A DNA stretch of 64,000 nt, taken from assembly GCF_042434915.1 (NCBI RefSeq), contig NZ_CP170198.1:1364001-1428000 (forward strand), read 5' to 3'. The stretch is from Aquimarina sp042434915 (lineage in GTDB: Bacteria; Bacteroidota; Bacteroidia; Flavobacteriales; Flavobacteriaceae). Every line of letters begins with the position of its first letter. Positions within the stretch are counted from its first letter, which is position 1. The position numbers and the translations under genes are program-made. This document shows, one piece after another, positions 28,184 through 37,319 of the stretch. The notes under the pieces are model-generated. The model searched no databases. It had not been told where the DNA came from and worked only from the letters and a program-made list of their open reading frames with translations.

Positions 28184-29329
28184 TCATAATGAATTATACT
28201 CATCTAGTAAAGCTTTCCATACGGTCTTACGCTCATATAACTTTTCTATCCTAGGTCTTGAATTACTGGCAAGTGTATCAATTAAATTCTTATCTAAAAT
28301 CAATTTTTGCATTGCCTTATAAAGACTATCTGAATCTTTTACTGGAATTATTAATCCATTTTCTTTGTTGGATATTATTTCATTACATCCATTTATATTA
28401 GTTACAATACTAGTCACTCCCATAGCACTAGCCTGCATTACTACATTTGGAAACCCCTCTCTATAGCTAGGAAACGCCAGTACATTAGCAATAGCAAAAA
28501 AAGGACGAACATCATTTTGCCAACCTAACGAAATGATATTAGGATTCATAGATATTTCATTTTCAGTCTCTTCCAATAATGGGTCTAAATCTCTTTCAAA
28601 AGGTCCCACTAAAATCAATTTTATAGAATCATGCTGTTCATTAAGCTTTTTAAAAGCTTTAATTAGCTCATTAACACCTTTATCTGTAACCAATCTCCCT
28701 ACAAAAATAAAAACTAGGTCTTTAGAATTAATGTTTAACTTATTTCTTAACAAAGCTTTATCTTTTTCAGAATATAATCGTGGATCAAAATACGAGGTAT
28801 CAATACCATTAGAACTACCATTAGCAATTACTTTAAGTTTTTTTGCAGTAGTATACTTATTTTGAAGAATAATTTCTTTTAAGCCATAGGAATTAGGATA
28901 AATCTTAGTAGCACAAGTATAGGTAACACTCTCTACAGCATCTAGCAGTGTTCTTTTTAGACCTGTAGCTTCTAATAAAGGTAATCCTGCAATAGTATGT
29001 AACCTATGTGGCACATTTGCTAGTCGCGCAGCGATCATAGACAAAGTTCCAGCCTTTGGAGTATGACTATGTACAATATCTGGTTTTTCATCTCTAAAAA
29101 TTTGATACAACTGATATACTGCTTTTATATCTTTAAACGGAGTGATCTGCCGAGTCATCTCAACGGGTAGCACTCTTATTCCTTCTTCTTTTGAAACTTC
29201 CTCAAGTTTACCATCACCATTACTTGAAATTCCGATCACTTCCATATGATCTGTCATAAATCTGAGTTGTCCTTTTAATAAACCGCCCAGCGAAATGGGT
29301 ACAGTAGTTACTCGAATTATTTTTTTCAT
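28184..29329 (-). CDS. PglA-like GT4 glycosyltransferase
   Basis: A GT-B retaining glycosyltransferase of 381 residues. It starts MKKIIRVTTVPISLGGLLKG and has HSHTPKAGTLSMIAARLANV, RLHTIAGLPLLEATG, FIFVGRLVTDKGVNELIKAF and the donor-binding region AFPSYREGFPNVVMQASAMG. It is close in style to PglA, which adds HexNAc to undecaprenyl-PP-bacillosamine. The start is the ATG at 29329 rather than an upstream ATG at 29395, because a -7 promoter candidate lies between them. It is the first gene of the seven-gene operon down to 22139. Confidence 0.93.
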   Translation of the reverse strand: MKKIIRVTTVPISLGGLLKGQLRFMTDHMEVIGISSNGDGKLEEVSKEEGIRVLPVEMTRQITPFKDIKAVYQLYQIFRDEKPDIVHSHTPKAGTLSMIAARLANVPHRLHTIAGLPLLEATGLKRTLLDAVESVTYTCATKIYPNSYGLKEIILQNKYTTAKKLKVIANGSSNGIDTSYFDPRLYSEKDKALLRNKLNINSKDLVFIFVGRLVTDKGVNELIKAFKKLNEQHDSIKLILVGPFERDLDPLLEETENEISMNPNIISLGWQNDVRPFFAIANVLAFPSYREGFPNVVMQASAMGVTSIVTNINGCNEIISNKENGLIIPVKDSDSLYKAMQKLILDKNLIDTLASNSRPRIEKLYERKTVWKALLDEYNSL

Positions 29330-29373
29330 AAGATCTGTGGAAATGTAGTTGCTATTTGTGGAAATATTCCGCA

Positions 29374-29381
29374 CAAAGATA
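29374..29381 (-). promoter_or_regulatory. Candidate -7 element of the PglA-to-PglD operon
   Basis: On the minus strand this reads TATCTTTG, an exact match to TAnnTTTG. A TTTTG reading on the same strand at 29406-29410 is a possible -33 box with a slightly long spacer (24 bases). The expected leader would be about 40 bases. It supports the start codon at 29329. Confidence 0.5.
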
Positions 29382-29543
29382 AATCTATTATGCAATGAAA
29401 GCCTCCAAAAGAAATCTTAAAACTTTGAGAATCTAATACTAAAATTAAAATGACCTAAAGAAAATATGTTTTTACATTAATTAATTAACAAATTATTAGT
29501 AAATATTATTTTAAAATTAACACTTCAAACTTTTTGTTTATAG

Positions 29544-29560
29544 TATGGCATTAAGCTTGT
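29544..29560 (+). promoter_or_regulatory. TGGCAT-N5-TTG element upstream of beta-helix gene 1 (sigma-54-like)
   Basis: TATGGCATTAAGCTTGT has GG and GT separated by exactly 10 bases. This is the spacing of -24/-12 sigma-54 promoters (GG-N10-GC), but the final C is replaced. A similarly spaced element precedes beta-helix gene 3. It is about 140 bases before the start codon at 29699. The remaining divergent region (29382-29698) shows nothing else clear. Confidence 0.35.
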
Positions 29561-29698
29561 TGTGTATTTCAACGTGTTAAATATGTGTTTTGTCGATTAT
29601 TTTAACATAATAATCTTTTTTATTAACACGTATTACAAAAATATTAACTTAATATTGTGTTAAACGATTGTCAATCCCCAAGTTTAAATGATTATTCG

Positions 29699-31642
29699 AT
29701 GAAAAATTTACCTTATTACCTATTAACCTACGCATTTATTTTTATTTCTTGTAGTAATGAAAACGATGATGAAATTGAAATTCTTCAGGATGAAGCTGAT
29801 ATAGAGATCCCTATTGAAGAAAACGAACTGTACTACCAAACGACGCCATGTGATTTTGATGGGTCTCTTATTAAATCTAATACTACTGTTGTAGTTGATT
29901 GTATTTTAGATTTAAAGGGAAAAGTCGTTAAACTACCAAAAAATGTGACGTTTACATTTGAAGGTGGAGATATTATTAACGGTACACTCGAGTTTCAGGG
30001 TGGTTCGATAGATGGTGAATTGTTGAGTTCTAAAATTTCAATACTTGGAGACGTTGCCTTATCCAAAACAACTTTTAAATTTCTTCCTTCCCGTTGGCAA
30101 ATTGAACAAGGAACAATTTCTTTGGAGCAAGCGCAAAAAAATAAGGAGGTTTTAGAAAGCACTCTACTATTAGTTAAAAAATTAAAAGCTACGACACTGT
30201 CTATTAATAAGATGGATGCTTTTTTTGCTGTAGGAGATTATAATCCTACGCAAAATTTTTATCCTTCTAAAGAAGCTATAAATATCCCAGAAAATTTTAC
30301 TTTTAGTATGAGTGATCAAACTCATTTGCGAGTTTTTCCAAACAATACCAAAAAAAATTCTCTACTGGCTGTAAGGGATGCAAGCAATGTTACTATTAAA
30401 GGAGGAAATCTACATGGTGATAGAGATTATCATGATTATTCTAGTGGTGGTACGCATGAATGGGGTCATCTTATAGAACTTCATGCGGCTACTAATACAA
30501 ATATCATAGGTGTTACCATGAAAAATGCTACAGGTGACGGAATGAAAATTCACGATATTAACTTTACCTTCCAACCAGATCACAAACCATCCCATGATAT
30601 ACTAGTTACAGATTGTATTTTTGATAGCAATCGTCGTAACAATCTATCAATAACAAGTGGCTTTAATATTATCATAGAAAATAATCAATTTCTAAATGCA
30701 GGTGTTGATACAGATAAAAGTACGGGAATAGCACCAAAATTTGGTATTGATATTGAAGCCCATAGAGAGCGTAATGATCATGGTGATATCGTATATTATG
30801 AGCGCGCTCATGATATTATTATTCGCGATAACGTAGAAAAAAATAGTGTTGCAGGCGGTTTTATTGTGTATATCGGTGAAAACGTAACTATTGAAAATAA
30901 TCTGGTGGAAACAAGTATATCTTGGAGTTATACTACCGGAACAAAAATTTTGAATAATAGAGTAATAGCAAATCCAACCAGAAATAGAAATACAGGCATA
31001 GTTGGTGGTAGATCTAGCAATGTTTTAACAACTTTTAATAACACCATATCTGGAAATTATATAGAAGGGTTTCAAACAGGAATTACCCTATTTAGAAGAG
31101 GTAATGAGGTTTCTAAAAATGTGATAAAAAATTGCGCACAAGGTATCTTTTTAAAATTAGTCGATGATTCACAAATTTATGATAATGAAATAACGAGTAC
31201 AAAAAATTCTAGTAAGGGAATATTTGCTCATCAAACTTCGTTATCAAATTTAACTATAAATGATAATGAAGTAAATGTTACGGGAGATCCTTTCAAATTT
31301 GTTCAAATTAATACATCTAATGAGGAAGACGCCTTTACCTTTAAGATAACTAATAATATATTCAATTCATCTTCAAAAGCGACTATATCTGATACTAAAG
31401 GGTTAATTCTGGCAAATAATACTCTCAATATAGGTACTTCAATATATAATTCGTCTTCAATTGCGATTAAAGATAATTCAATATCATCTGGAGTTTTACC
31501 TGGAATATATCTTAGAGAAGTTAATTTGGATATTTCGTTATTGAGAAATACTATTAATACCACTAACCCAGACTGTATCAAAATAGAAAGTACTACTAGT
31601 GTAAATGAAATATCCCGTTCTAACAATGATTGTACAACTTAA
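29699..31642 (+). CDS. Surface lipoprotein with right-handed parallel beta-helix, paralogue 1
   Basis: A 647-residue predicted lipoprotein. The chosen start (MKNLPYYLLTYAFIFISC) gives a signal peptide with a FISC lipobox; a GTG 14 codons upstream would put 14 polar residues before it. SNENDDEIEI after the Cys is acidic, like Bacteroidota surface-export signals. An N-terminal module has two conserved Cys (TPCDF, VDCILDL) and FEGGDIINGTLEF. A beta-helix follows, with conserved HGDRDYHDYSSGG (from 239), HEWGHLIELHA, GDGMKIH (279-285), DSNRRNNLSIT and FGIDIEAHRER. A Cys pair ends the protein (NPDCIKI, NNDC). The fold resembles polysaccharide lyases, epimerases and tailspikes. Function unknown; glycan binding or processing is likely. 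Confidence 0.88.
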   Translation: MKNLPYYLLTYAFIFISCSNENDDEIEILQDEADIEIPIEENELYYQTTPCDFDGSLIKSNTTVVVDCILDLKGKVVKLPKNVTFTFEGGDIINGTLEFQGGSIDGELLSSKISILGDVALSKTTFKFLPSRWQIEQGTISLEQAQKNKEVLESTLLLVKKLKATTLSINKMDAFFAVGDYNPTQNFYPSKEAINIPENFTFSMSDQTHLRVFPNNTKKNSLLAVRDASNVTIKGGNLHGDRDYHDYSSGGTHEWGHLIELHAATNTNIIGVTMKNATGDGMKIHDINFTFQPDHKPSHDILVTDCIFDSNRRNNLSITSGFNIIIENNQFLNAGVDTDKSTGIAPKFGIDIEAHRERNDHGDIVYYERAHDIIIRDNVEKNSVAGGFIVYIGENVTIENNLVETSISWSYTTGTKILNNRVIANPTRNRNTGIVGGRSSNVLTTFNNTISGNYIEGFQTGITLFRRGNEVSKNVIKNCAQGIFLKLVDDSQIYDNEITSTKNSSKGIFAHQTSLSNLTINDNEVNVTGDPFKFVQINTSNEEDAFTFKITNNIFNSSSKATISDTKGLILANNTLNIGTSIYNSSSIAIKDNSISSGVLPGIYLREVNLDISLLRNTINTTNPDCIKIESTTSVNEISRSNNDCTT

Positions 31643-31664
31643 AAATGTTGCCACATTTTTTTTT
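31641..31664 (+). terminator. Probable terminator after beta-helix gene 1
   Basis: Arms AAAAATGT and ACATTTTT with a 4-base loop overlap the stop codon and run into nine T residues. The stem is AT-rich, so strength is uncertain. Confidence 0.55.
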
Positions 31665-31987
31665 CAAATTATCAATATAGATACGCTCTTTATTACAAAA
31701 TTTAGCAAATATCTAAATTAACTATTAGGTTATCTATCTATATGTTTTTAATCTATTGATTGAAAATTTGATCATTATCATTACTCTATACCCCATTATT
31801 AGAATTTTAGATTACTAGCTAATTTAAAAATTCTATGCAGCACTATGGCATGTTAACAAACAGGTATTTCATCTATTTTACAAATTTATAATAGTGACCT
31901 ATCAAACTCTTATAGTATCAAAATACATTTAATCCAATTGATATTGCTATTGCATATCTACAAAATAATTCAAAACCCTAAATTCTC
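31643..31987 (+). promoter_or_regulatory. 345-base intergenic region before beta-helix gene 2
   Basis: After the probable terminator there is no ORF of note. ACTATGGCATG at 31842-31852 repeats the TGGCAT core seen before paralogues 1 and 3, about 140 bases before the start codon, but no TTG follows at sigma-54 spacing. No exact TAnnTTTG element was found. Confidence 0.4.
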
Positions 31988-33943
31988 ATGAAATTTTTTA
32001 TTTTCAATTTTACACTCATTTTTCTCTGTTTGTCTTGTTCAAAAGATGACATTAACGATACCACTATTTCTGATTCAACATACAATCTTTACAATTATCA
32101 AAACATAGCTAATCAAAGGTCGATAGTACCATGTTCCTACTCTTTTGAAAATGTGCTACCAAATTCGACTATAGAGGTATCCTGTTTAATGAATTTGGAA
32201 GGTAAAACGATTGTTCTTCCTCAAAATGTAAGACTGTTATATGACGGTGGCGATATAATTAATGGTACACTTATATTTGAGCAAGGTGTAATTGATGGCG
32301 AGCTATTGAATAACTCTTTACATATTAAGGGTCCCACCTCCATAAGCACACCTACATTTGAGTTTATTCCGAGTAGATGGAATCTAATTGAAGGAAATAT
32401 TTCTTTATCAATAGCCAAGAAAAACAAAGAAATTTTAGAAAGTACATTTTTACTTACAAAATCTTTGGGTACCAAAATTTTTAAAATTAATGAAATGGAT
32501 GCCTTTTTTGCGGTGGGTAATCATAATCAAACACAAAACTTTTATCCTTCAAAAGAAGCTATCAATATCCCCAGTGATTTTATATTAGAAATGACCGATC
32601 AAACACATTTAAGAGTATTTCCTAATAATACCAAAAAAAATTCTTTGATTGCTATAAGGGATGCGAGTAATGTTACAATTAGAGGAGGAAACCTTCATGG
32701 AGACCGGGATATGCATGATTATTCGGGTGGTGGCACACATGAATGGGGTCATCTTATAGAATTACATGCCGCTACTAATATTATCATCAACGGATTGACC
32801 ATGCAAAATGCTGCAGGTGACGGAATGAAAATACATGATTTAAACTTCACCTTTCAACCAAATCATAAGCCATCAAGAGATATTATAGTTACGCATTGCA
32901 TTTTTGATAGCAACAGAAGAAACAATTTATCTATTACAAGTGGTTACAATATTACTATTGAAAATAGCACATTTTTGAATGCTGGTATCGATACACCAAA
33001 AAGTAAAGGTACCGCACCCAAATTTGCTATAGATATCGAAGCTCATAGAGAAAGAAATGATAATGATACTATTATTTATTATGAAAGAGCACATGATATT
33101 ACAATACAAAATAACATTGAAAAAAATAGTGCTTCGGGTGGATTTGTTGTTTATATAGGTGAAAATGTAACTATTCAAGAAAATGAAATCGAAACCAGTA
33201 TATCTTGGAGTTACACTACAGGGACCAAAATTAAAGACAATAGAGTTATCGCTAATCCTAATCGAGACCGAAATTCTGCTATTATTGGTGGAAGGTCTAG
33301 TAATATTCGTACAACATTTAATAATGTGATTTCTGGTAATTATATCGAGGGTTTTAAGACTGGTATTACTCTCTATGGAAGAAAAAACTCTGTATATCTC
33401 AACAAAATAATAAATTGTAAACAGGGGCTTTTTTTAAAAAAACTTTCTGATAGTAGACTTTATGCTAATACTATATATAATGATACGCCTTCAAGTTTAG
33501 GAATTGTAGGTCACTATACAACACTGGATAATGTAACAATATATAACAGTACAATAACTGTGAAATCAGAACCGTTTAAATTTGTTAAAATAAATTTCTC
33601 ACCAGAAGCTAATTTATATACGTATACAGTAAAAAATAACATATTCAATTCAACCAACAATGCTATAATATCCAATGTAAATGGACTCTCATTAATCAAG
33701 AATAGAATCAATACCACTACGACCATATACAATGGTGAAAATTTAAAAATTGATCAAAATATAATTAATTCCAAAAAAAATAAGGGCTTACATTTAAGAG
33801 AAATCAATCTCGATGTTAGTATCATTGATAATATGATTCATATCGAATCTGGAACATCTTCAGAATGTATTGCGATTGATTCTACCACGAGTCAAAAAGA
33901 GGTAGAAATTACTAATAACTCTTGTTTTGAGAATAGCATATAA
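31988..33943 (+). CDS. Surface lipoprotein with right-handed parallel beta-helix, paralogue 2
   Basis: A 651-residue lipoprotein with signal peptide and lipobox LCLSC, then SKDDINDT. It is very similar to paralogue 1 along its whole length, most strongly from THLRVFPNNTKKNSL to SWSYTTGTK. The GGDIINGTL module, HGDRDMHDYSGGG, HEWGHLIELHA, GDGMKIH, DSNRRNNLSIT and the terminal Cys pair (SECIAID, NNSC) are all kept. Conservation of the charged motifs suggests it is functional, not a decaying copy. It is separated from its neighbours by long intergenic stretches, so it is probably transcribed alone. Confidence 0.88.
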   Translation: MKFFIFNFTLIFLCLSCSKDDINDTTISDSTYNLYNYQNIANQRSIVPCSYSFENVLPNSTIEVSCLMNLEGKTIVLPQNVRLLYDGGDIINGTLIFEQGVIDGELLNNSLHIKGPTSISTPTFEFIPSRWNLIEGNISLSIAKKNKEILESTFLLTKSLGTKIFKINEMDAFFAVGNHNQTQNFYPSKEAINIPSDFILEMTDQTHLRVFPNNTKKNSLIAIRDASNVTIRGGNLHGDRDMHDYSGGGTHEWGHLIELHAATNIIINGLTMQNAAGDGMKIHDLNFTFQPNHKPSRDIIVTHCIFDSNRRNNLSITSGYNITIENSTFLNAGIDTPKSKGTAPKFAIDIEAHRERNDNDTIIYYERAHDITIQNNIEKNSASGGFVVYIGENVTIQENEIETSISWSYTTGTKIKDNRVIANPNRDRNSAIIGGRSSNIRTTFNNVISGNYIEGFKTGITLYGRKNSVYLNKIINCKQGLFLKKLSDSRLYANTIYNDTPSSLGIVGHYTTLDNVTIYNSTITVKSEPFKFVKINFSPEANLYTYTVKNNIFNSTNNAIISNVNGLSLIKNRINTTTTIYNGENLKIDQNIINSKKNKGLHLREINLDVSIIDNMIHIESGTSSECIAIDSTTSQKEVEITNNSCFENSI

Positions 33944-34009
33944 AAAATAAACCACACAAATACTAGTTATTGTCAATGGTGAGCACTATCTAATATGTAT
34001 ACTGTGGGG

Positions 34010-34058
34010 ATAGGTGTGTCATTAATGGGGAAATTTTCCCCATTAATGACACACCTAT
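34010..34058. repeat. 49-base perfect palindrome (24-bp arms, one central base)
   Basis: The left arm is 34010-34033 (begins ATAGGTGTGTC, ends GGGGAAA), the centre is T at 34034, and the right arm 34035-34058 is its exact reverse complement. Each arm also contains the 8-bp palindrome CATTAATG. It lies 66 bases after beta-helix gene 2. No T-tract follows on either strand, so it is not a textbook intrinsic terminator, though a stem this long could still end or protect a transcript. Confidence 0.9.
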
Positions 34059-34197
34059 AATATGTAATTAATTTCTCATTAGCATTAAATCAGATTGTTT
34101 TCAATATAAACAGTTAATTCTTTATACTTTTTTAAATAAATCCATATAAAATGTTAATTTAACAATTATTTAATAAATAAGATTTACTCTTTTTAAC

Positions 34198-34213
34198 TTG
34201 GCATTAACTTTGA
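34198..34213 (+). promoter_or_regulatory. Candidate promoter of beta-helix gene 3 (sigma-54-like, also contains TAnnTTTG)
   Basis: TTGGCATTAACTTTGA has GG (34200-34201) and GA (34212-34213) with exactly 10 bases between, the geometry of -24/-12 promoters. The same bases contain TAACTTTG (34205-34212), an exact -7 element, but no -33 TTG lies 17-23 bases upstream. It sits about 85-100 bases before the start codon. Both readings are hypotheses. Confidence 0.4.
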
Positions 34214-34297
34214 ATTCTAATTTTTGTAATTGAAAAAGTTTCACACACCCTTTTCTTAATTTTTAGATAATTAATAAATATTAAAATTCATAACCAA

Positions 34298-36265
34298 ATG
34301 CGAAAAATTCATTTTTCACTTCTAGCACTTCCTTTAGCCCTATTATTTGTACTCACTTCTTGTAATCAGGATTCTATACAAGATGAAATAGAAAATCAAT
34401 CACAATTAAAAAATCTTTCCAGTTTAGACTACACAGCCAGAATATCCAGAGCTTGTGATTTCTCTTTAACTAGTTTGAGCCCAAACTCTAATATTTCAAT
34501 TAATTGTACTGTTGATTTAAATGGAGAAACGGTAAAATTACCACCGAATATAAAGTTAACGTTTGATGGCGGTGATGTTGTAAACGGAACTCTTGATTTT
34601 TCAGGCGGAGAAATCGCTGGTGAATTGTTAAACTCCTCCCTCAAAATTATCGGTAATGTCTCTCTCATTGAAAATGTTGTTAACCTTATTCCTAGTAGAT
34701 GGGATATAACAGAGGGTAATACATCTTCGACATTGGCATTAAAGAATAGAGATATGTTAGAGCTTGCAATAAATACGGTTAAACAATTAGATGGTACAAC
34801 TTTGCAAATCGATACAATGGATGCCTATTTTGAAATTAGTAAAATGACGAGTAATACTGAAAATAGAAACTTTTATCCTTCTATAGAGGCTATAAATATT
34901 CCGTCAAATTTCAATTTAATCATGTCAGAAAATACTCATCTTAGAGTATATCCCAATGGAAGCTATAAAAATTCACTTCTTGCAATGAGGGATGTTAAGA
35001 ATGTAACTGTGAAAGGGGGCAATTTACACGGAGACCGGGATCAACATAATTATTCTAGTGGTGGTTCACATGAGTGGGGGCATTTAATCGATATCCATGC
35101 AGGTAATAATATAGAAATATCAAATATTAAAATTCAAAATGCTACAGGAGACGGAATGAAAATACATGCTTTGAATTTTGTTTTTGAGGATAACTATCGC
35201 CCTTCTAGTCAGATAAAAGTTCTTAACTGTACTTTTGATAGCAATAGACGTAACAATCTTTCAATTACAGATGGTCATCACATTCTTGTTGAGGGTAATA
35301 CTTTTCTTAACGCAGGTGTTGATACTCAAAATTCTAAAGGAACTAATCCTAAATTTGCCTTGGATATTGAAGCTACTCGCAAAAGAGATGCGAATGGTAC
35401 TATGGTTTATTACGAAAGAGCATACAATATAACAGTAAGAAATAATATAGAAAGAGGTAGTGAGAAAGGAGGATTTATAGTATTCATAGGTGAAAATGTA
35501 ATATTTGAAGGTAATTCAATGGAGAATAGTATCTCTTGGAGTTTTACTAATGGTACCAAGATTCGCAATAATGAATTTAAAAGAATTTCAGATAAATCAA
35601 GTTCGACAGCTATTGTAGGAGGACGCCCCGATAACATGTTGTCTACTTATAACAATCAAATATCTGGTAATAAAATTTACGGTTATTCGTCTGGAATTAC
35701 TGTTTTTGGAAGAAAAAATAAAGTATTTAGTAATTTAATTGAAAATTGCGATCAAGGAATTTTTCTTAGAGTTTTAGAAGATTCAAGACTATATGCAAAT
35801 ACGATTAATAGCACGGTTTCGGGAAGTAAAGGTTTTTTTGGTCATATGACTAGTATGAAAAATGTTTACATATACAATAGTCATGTCAGTGTAGTATCGG
35901 ATCCTTTTAAATTTGTAAGGGTTAATTACCAATCAGATGAGGCTAACAATACTTTTATACTACGACATAATAAATTCAATTCTAATGCTAGAGCTGTAAT
36001 ATCTGATACTAGAGGGCTTACTATGCAATATAATACTATGAGTAATGAGACTACTATTTATAATTCTTCCAAAATAGATTTACTAAACAATACAATAAAC
36101 ACATCAAGTACCAAAGGTTTTTATTTACGACAAGTAAATAGAGATATAAACTTAGATGGTAATAAAATAAAAGTTCGTGATACTAGAAGTTCTCAATGTA
36201 TTAAAATAGAATCTTCGACAAGTCGTCATGAAATAACTGAAAACAATAATAGTTGCTCTGTTTAA
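34298..36265 (+). CDS. Surface lipoprotein with right-handed parallel beta-helix, paralogue 3
   Basis: A 655-residue lipoprotein with lipobox VLTSC followed by NQDSIQDEIEN. It has the same layout as paralogues 1 and 2 but is the most divergent by eye. Kept are the GGDVVNGTL module, HGDRDQHNYSSGG, HEWGHLIDIHA, GDGMKIH, DSNRRNNLSIT, FALDIEATRKR, YYERA and the terminal Cys pair (SQCIKIE, NNSC). The N-terminal region has a small insertion (ISKMTSNTENRNF). Its own promoter candidate and terminator suggest a single-gene transcript. Substrate unknown. Confidence 0.88.
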   Translation: MRKIHFSLLALPLALLFVLTSCNQDSIQDEIENQSQLKNLSSLDYTARISRACDFSLTSLSPNSNISINCTVDLNGETVKLPPNIKLTFDGGDVVNGTLDFSGGEIAGELLNSSLKIIGNVSLIENVVNLIPSRWDITEGNTSSTLALKNRDMLELAINTVKQLDGTTLQIDTMDAYFEISKMTSNTENRNFYPSIEAINIPSNFNLIMSENTHLRVYPNGSYKNSLLAMRDVKNVTVKGGNLHGDRDQHNYSSGGSHEWGHLIDIHAGNNIEISNIKIQNATGDGMKIHALNFVFEDNYRPSSQIKVLNCTFDSNRRNNLSITDGHHILVEGNTFLNAGVDTQNSKGTNPKFALDIEATRKRDANGTMVYYERAYNITVRNNIERGSEKGGFIVFIGENVIFEGNSMENSISWSFTNGTKIRNNEFKRISDKSSSTAIVGGRPDNMLSTYNNQISGNKIYGYSSGITVFGRKNKVFSNLIENCDQGIFLRVLEDSRLYANTINSTVSGSKGFFGHMTSMKNVYIYNSHVSVVSDPFKFVRVNYQSDEANNTFILRHNKFNSNARAVISDTRGLTMQYNTMSNETTIYNSSKIDLLNNTINTSSTKGFYLRQVNRDINLDGNKIKVRDTRSSQCIKIESSTSRHEITENNNSCSV

Positions 36266-36284
36266 AATTAATTTAACTCAAAAC

Positions 36285-36320
36285 AAAAAAGGGGTTCAAC
36301 ATATGTTGAACCCCTTTTTT
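36285..36320. terminator. 36-base perfect palindrome, bidirectional terminator
   Basis: Arms AAAAAAGGGGTTCAACAT and ATGTTGAACCCCTTTTTT are exact complements between the convergent beta-helix gene 3 and the glycosyltransferase operon. The T/A tracts serve both directions. The last bases overlap the stop codon of the minus-strand gene. Confidence 0.9.
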
Positions 36321-37305
36321 ATACATTTTTAATAAACTGTGTTATTTTAAACATCCAAAAATTTTTAATCAAAACCTTTCTAAATAAGTCTTTCTTCTTA
36401 ATTTTTACAGGAAAATCAGTATAATAGAGTTTTTTGTCAATTAATGCATATTTGTATGCAAGCATTTCATTGTAGCTAAAATTATTTTTAAACATCATGT
36501 AAAACGCATTAATATTAATCATAGTCATACGCTCAATAAAAAAATTCGAAGCAACAGTACTTAATGCTTTTTGAGAATTTTGACTTTCTTGAAACGCTCT
36601 GATGTTTTCTAAAATTTTTATATAGTCATTTAAATACTTTTTCTTTTTTGATATATCTGTATTTCTAGTTATAGAGTTAGATGATTGCAAAAATTCTATA
36701 CATACATGACCTATAGCTTTCATCTTAATTGCATGAAAAAAAGACCTTGTATTGAATTCAAAGTCTTCTCCATAAATTTTCTCTAAAAAGAATAGGTTAT
36801 TCTTTTTTAGAAATTGAGTATTATAGAGTTTGTTACATGCTGATCCAGCATAATTAATTTTGTCATAATACATTATACCTGTAAGCACTTTATCGCATGA
36901 TTTGGAGATCGTATTTGCAATTTTTCCATCCTCAGTAACCAAATTAGCGCCAAATTCTAATATATCAAGAGCATCATTGTCTGCAATAGAAATTAAGTAT
37001 TTTAATTTGTTGGATAGCAACCAATCATCTGCATCCAAAAAAAGCAGATATTTTCCATTTGCATTTTGGATACCTGTATTTCTTGCACCACCAAGTCCTT
37101 TATTTTTTTGAGATATAACTGTTATAAAGGTATGTTTACTAGCTAATTCACTAGCAACCAACTTACTGTTATCGGGAGATCCGTCGTCAACCATAATAAT
37201 CTCCATTTGCTCCTCCTTCAAATCTTGTAGTACTACTGAATTAACACAACGTGCTAAATAATTTTCGACATTATACATTGGAATAATTACAGAAATTTGT
37301 ATCAT
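36319..37305 (-). CDS. GT2 family glycosyltransferase
   Basis: A 328-residue inverting GT-A glycosyltransferase: ISVIIPMYNVENYLARCVNSV at the N-terminus, MVDDGSPDNS (about 39-48), GGARNTGIQNANGKYLLFLDADDWL with the DxD-like metal site, and YGEDFEFNTR. It has no membrane segment in the catalytic part and a basic C-terminal tail (KIKKKDLFRKVLIKNFW). It is the last gene of the operon starting at 49189. It probably adds one sugar of the repeat unit; the donor is unknown. Confidence 0.92.
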   Translation of the reverse strand: MIQISVIIPMYNVENYLARCVNSVVLQDLKEEQMEIIMVDDGSPDNSKLVASELASKHTFITVISQKNKGLGGARNTGIQNANGKYLLFLDADDWLLSNKLKYLISIADNDALDILEFGANLVTEDGKIANTISKSCDKVLTGIMYYDKINYAGSACNKLYNTQFLKKNNLFFLEKIYGEDFEFNTRSFFHAIKMKAIGHVCIEFLQSSNSITRNTDISKKKKYLNDYIKILENIRAFQESQNSQKALSTVASNFFIERMTMININAFYMMFKNNFSYNEMLAYKYALIDKKLYYTDFPVKIKKKDLFRKVLIKNFWMFKITQFIKNV

Positions 37306-37319
37306 AAGAATATTAAATA

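Noticed and set aside
29330..29395. Longer N-terminus of the PglA-like glycosyltransferase
   Set aside because: A -7 promoter element lies inside this stretch and the GT4 N-terminal strand begins at MKKIIRV.
34010..34058. Ordinary rho-independent terminator
   Set aside because: The long perfect stem has no T-tract on either side, so it is listed as a palindrome of unknown role instead.
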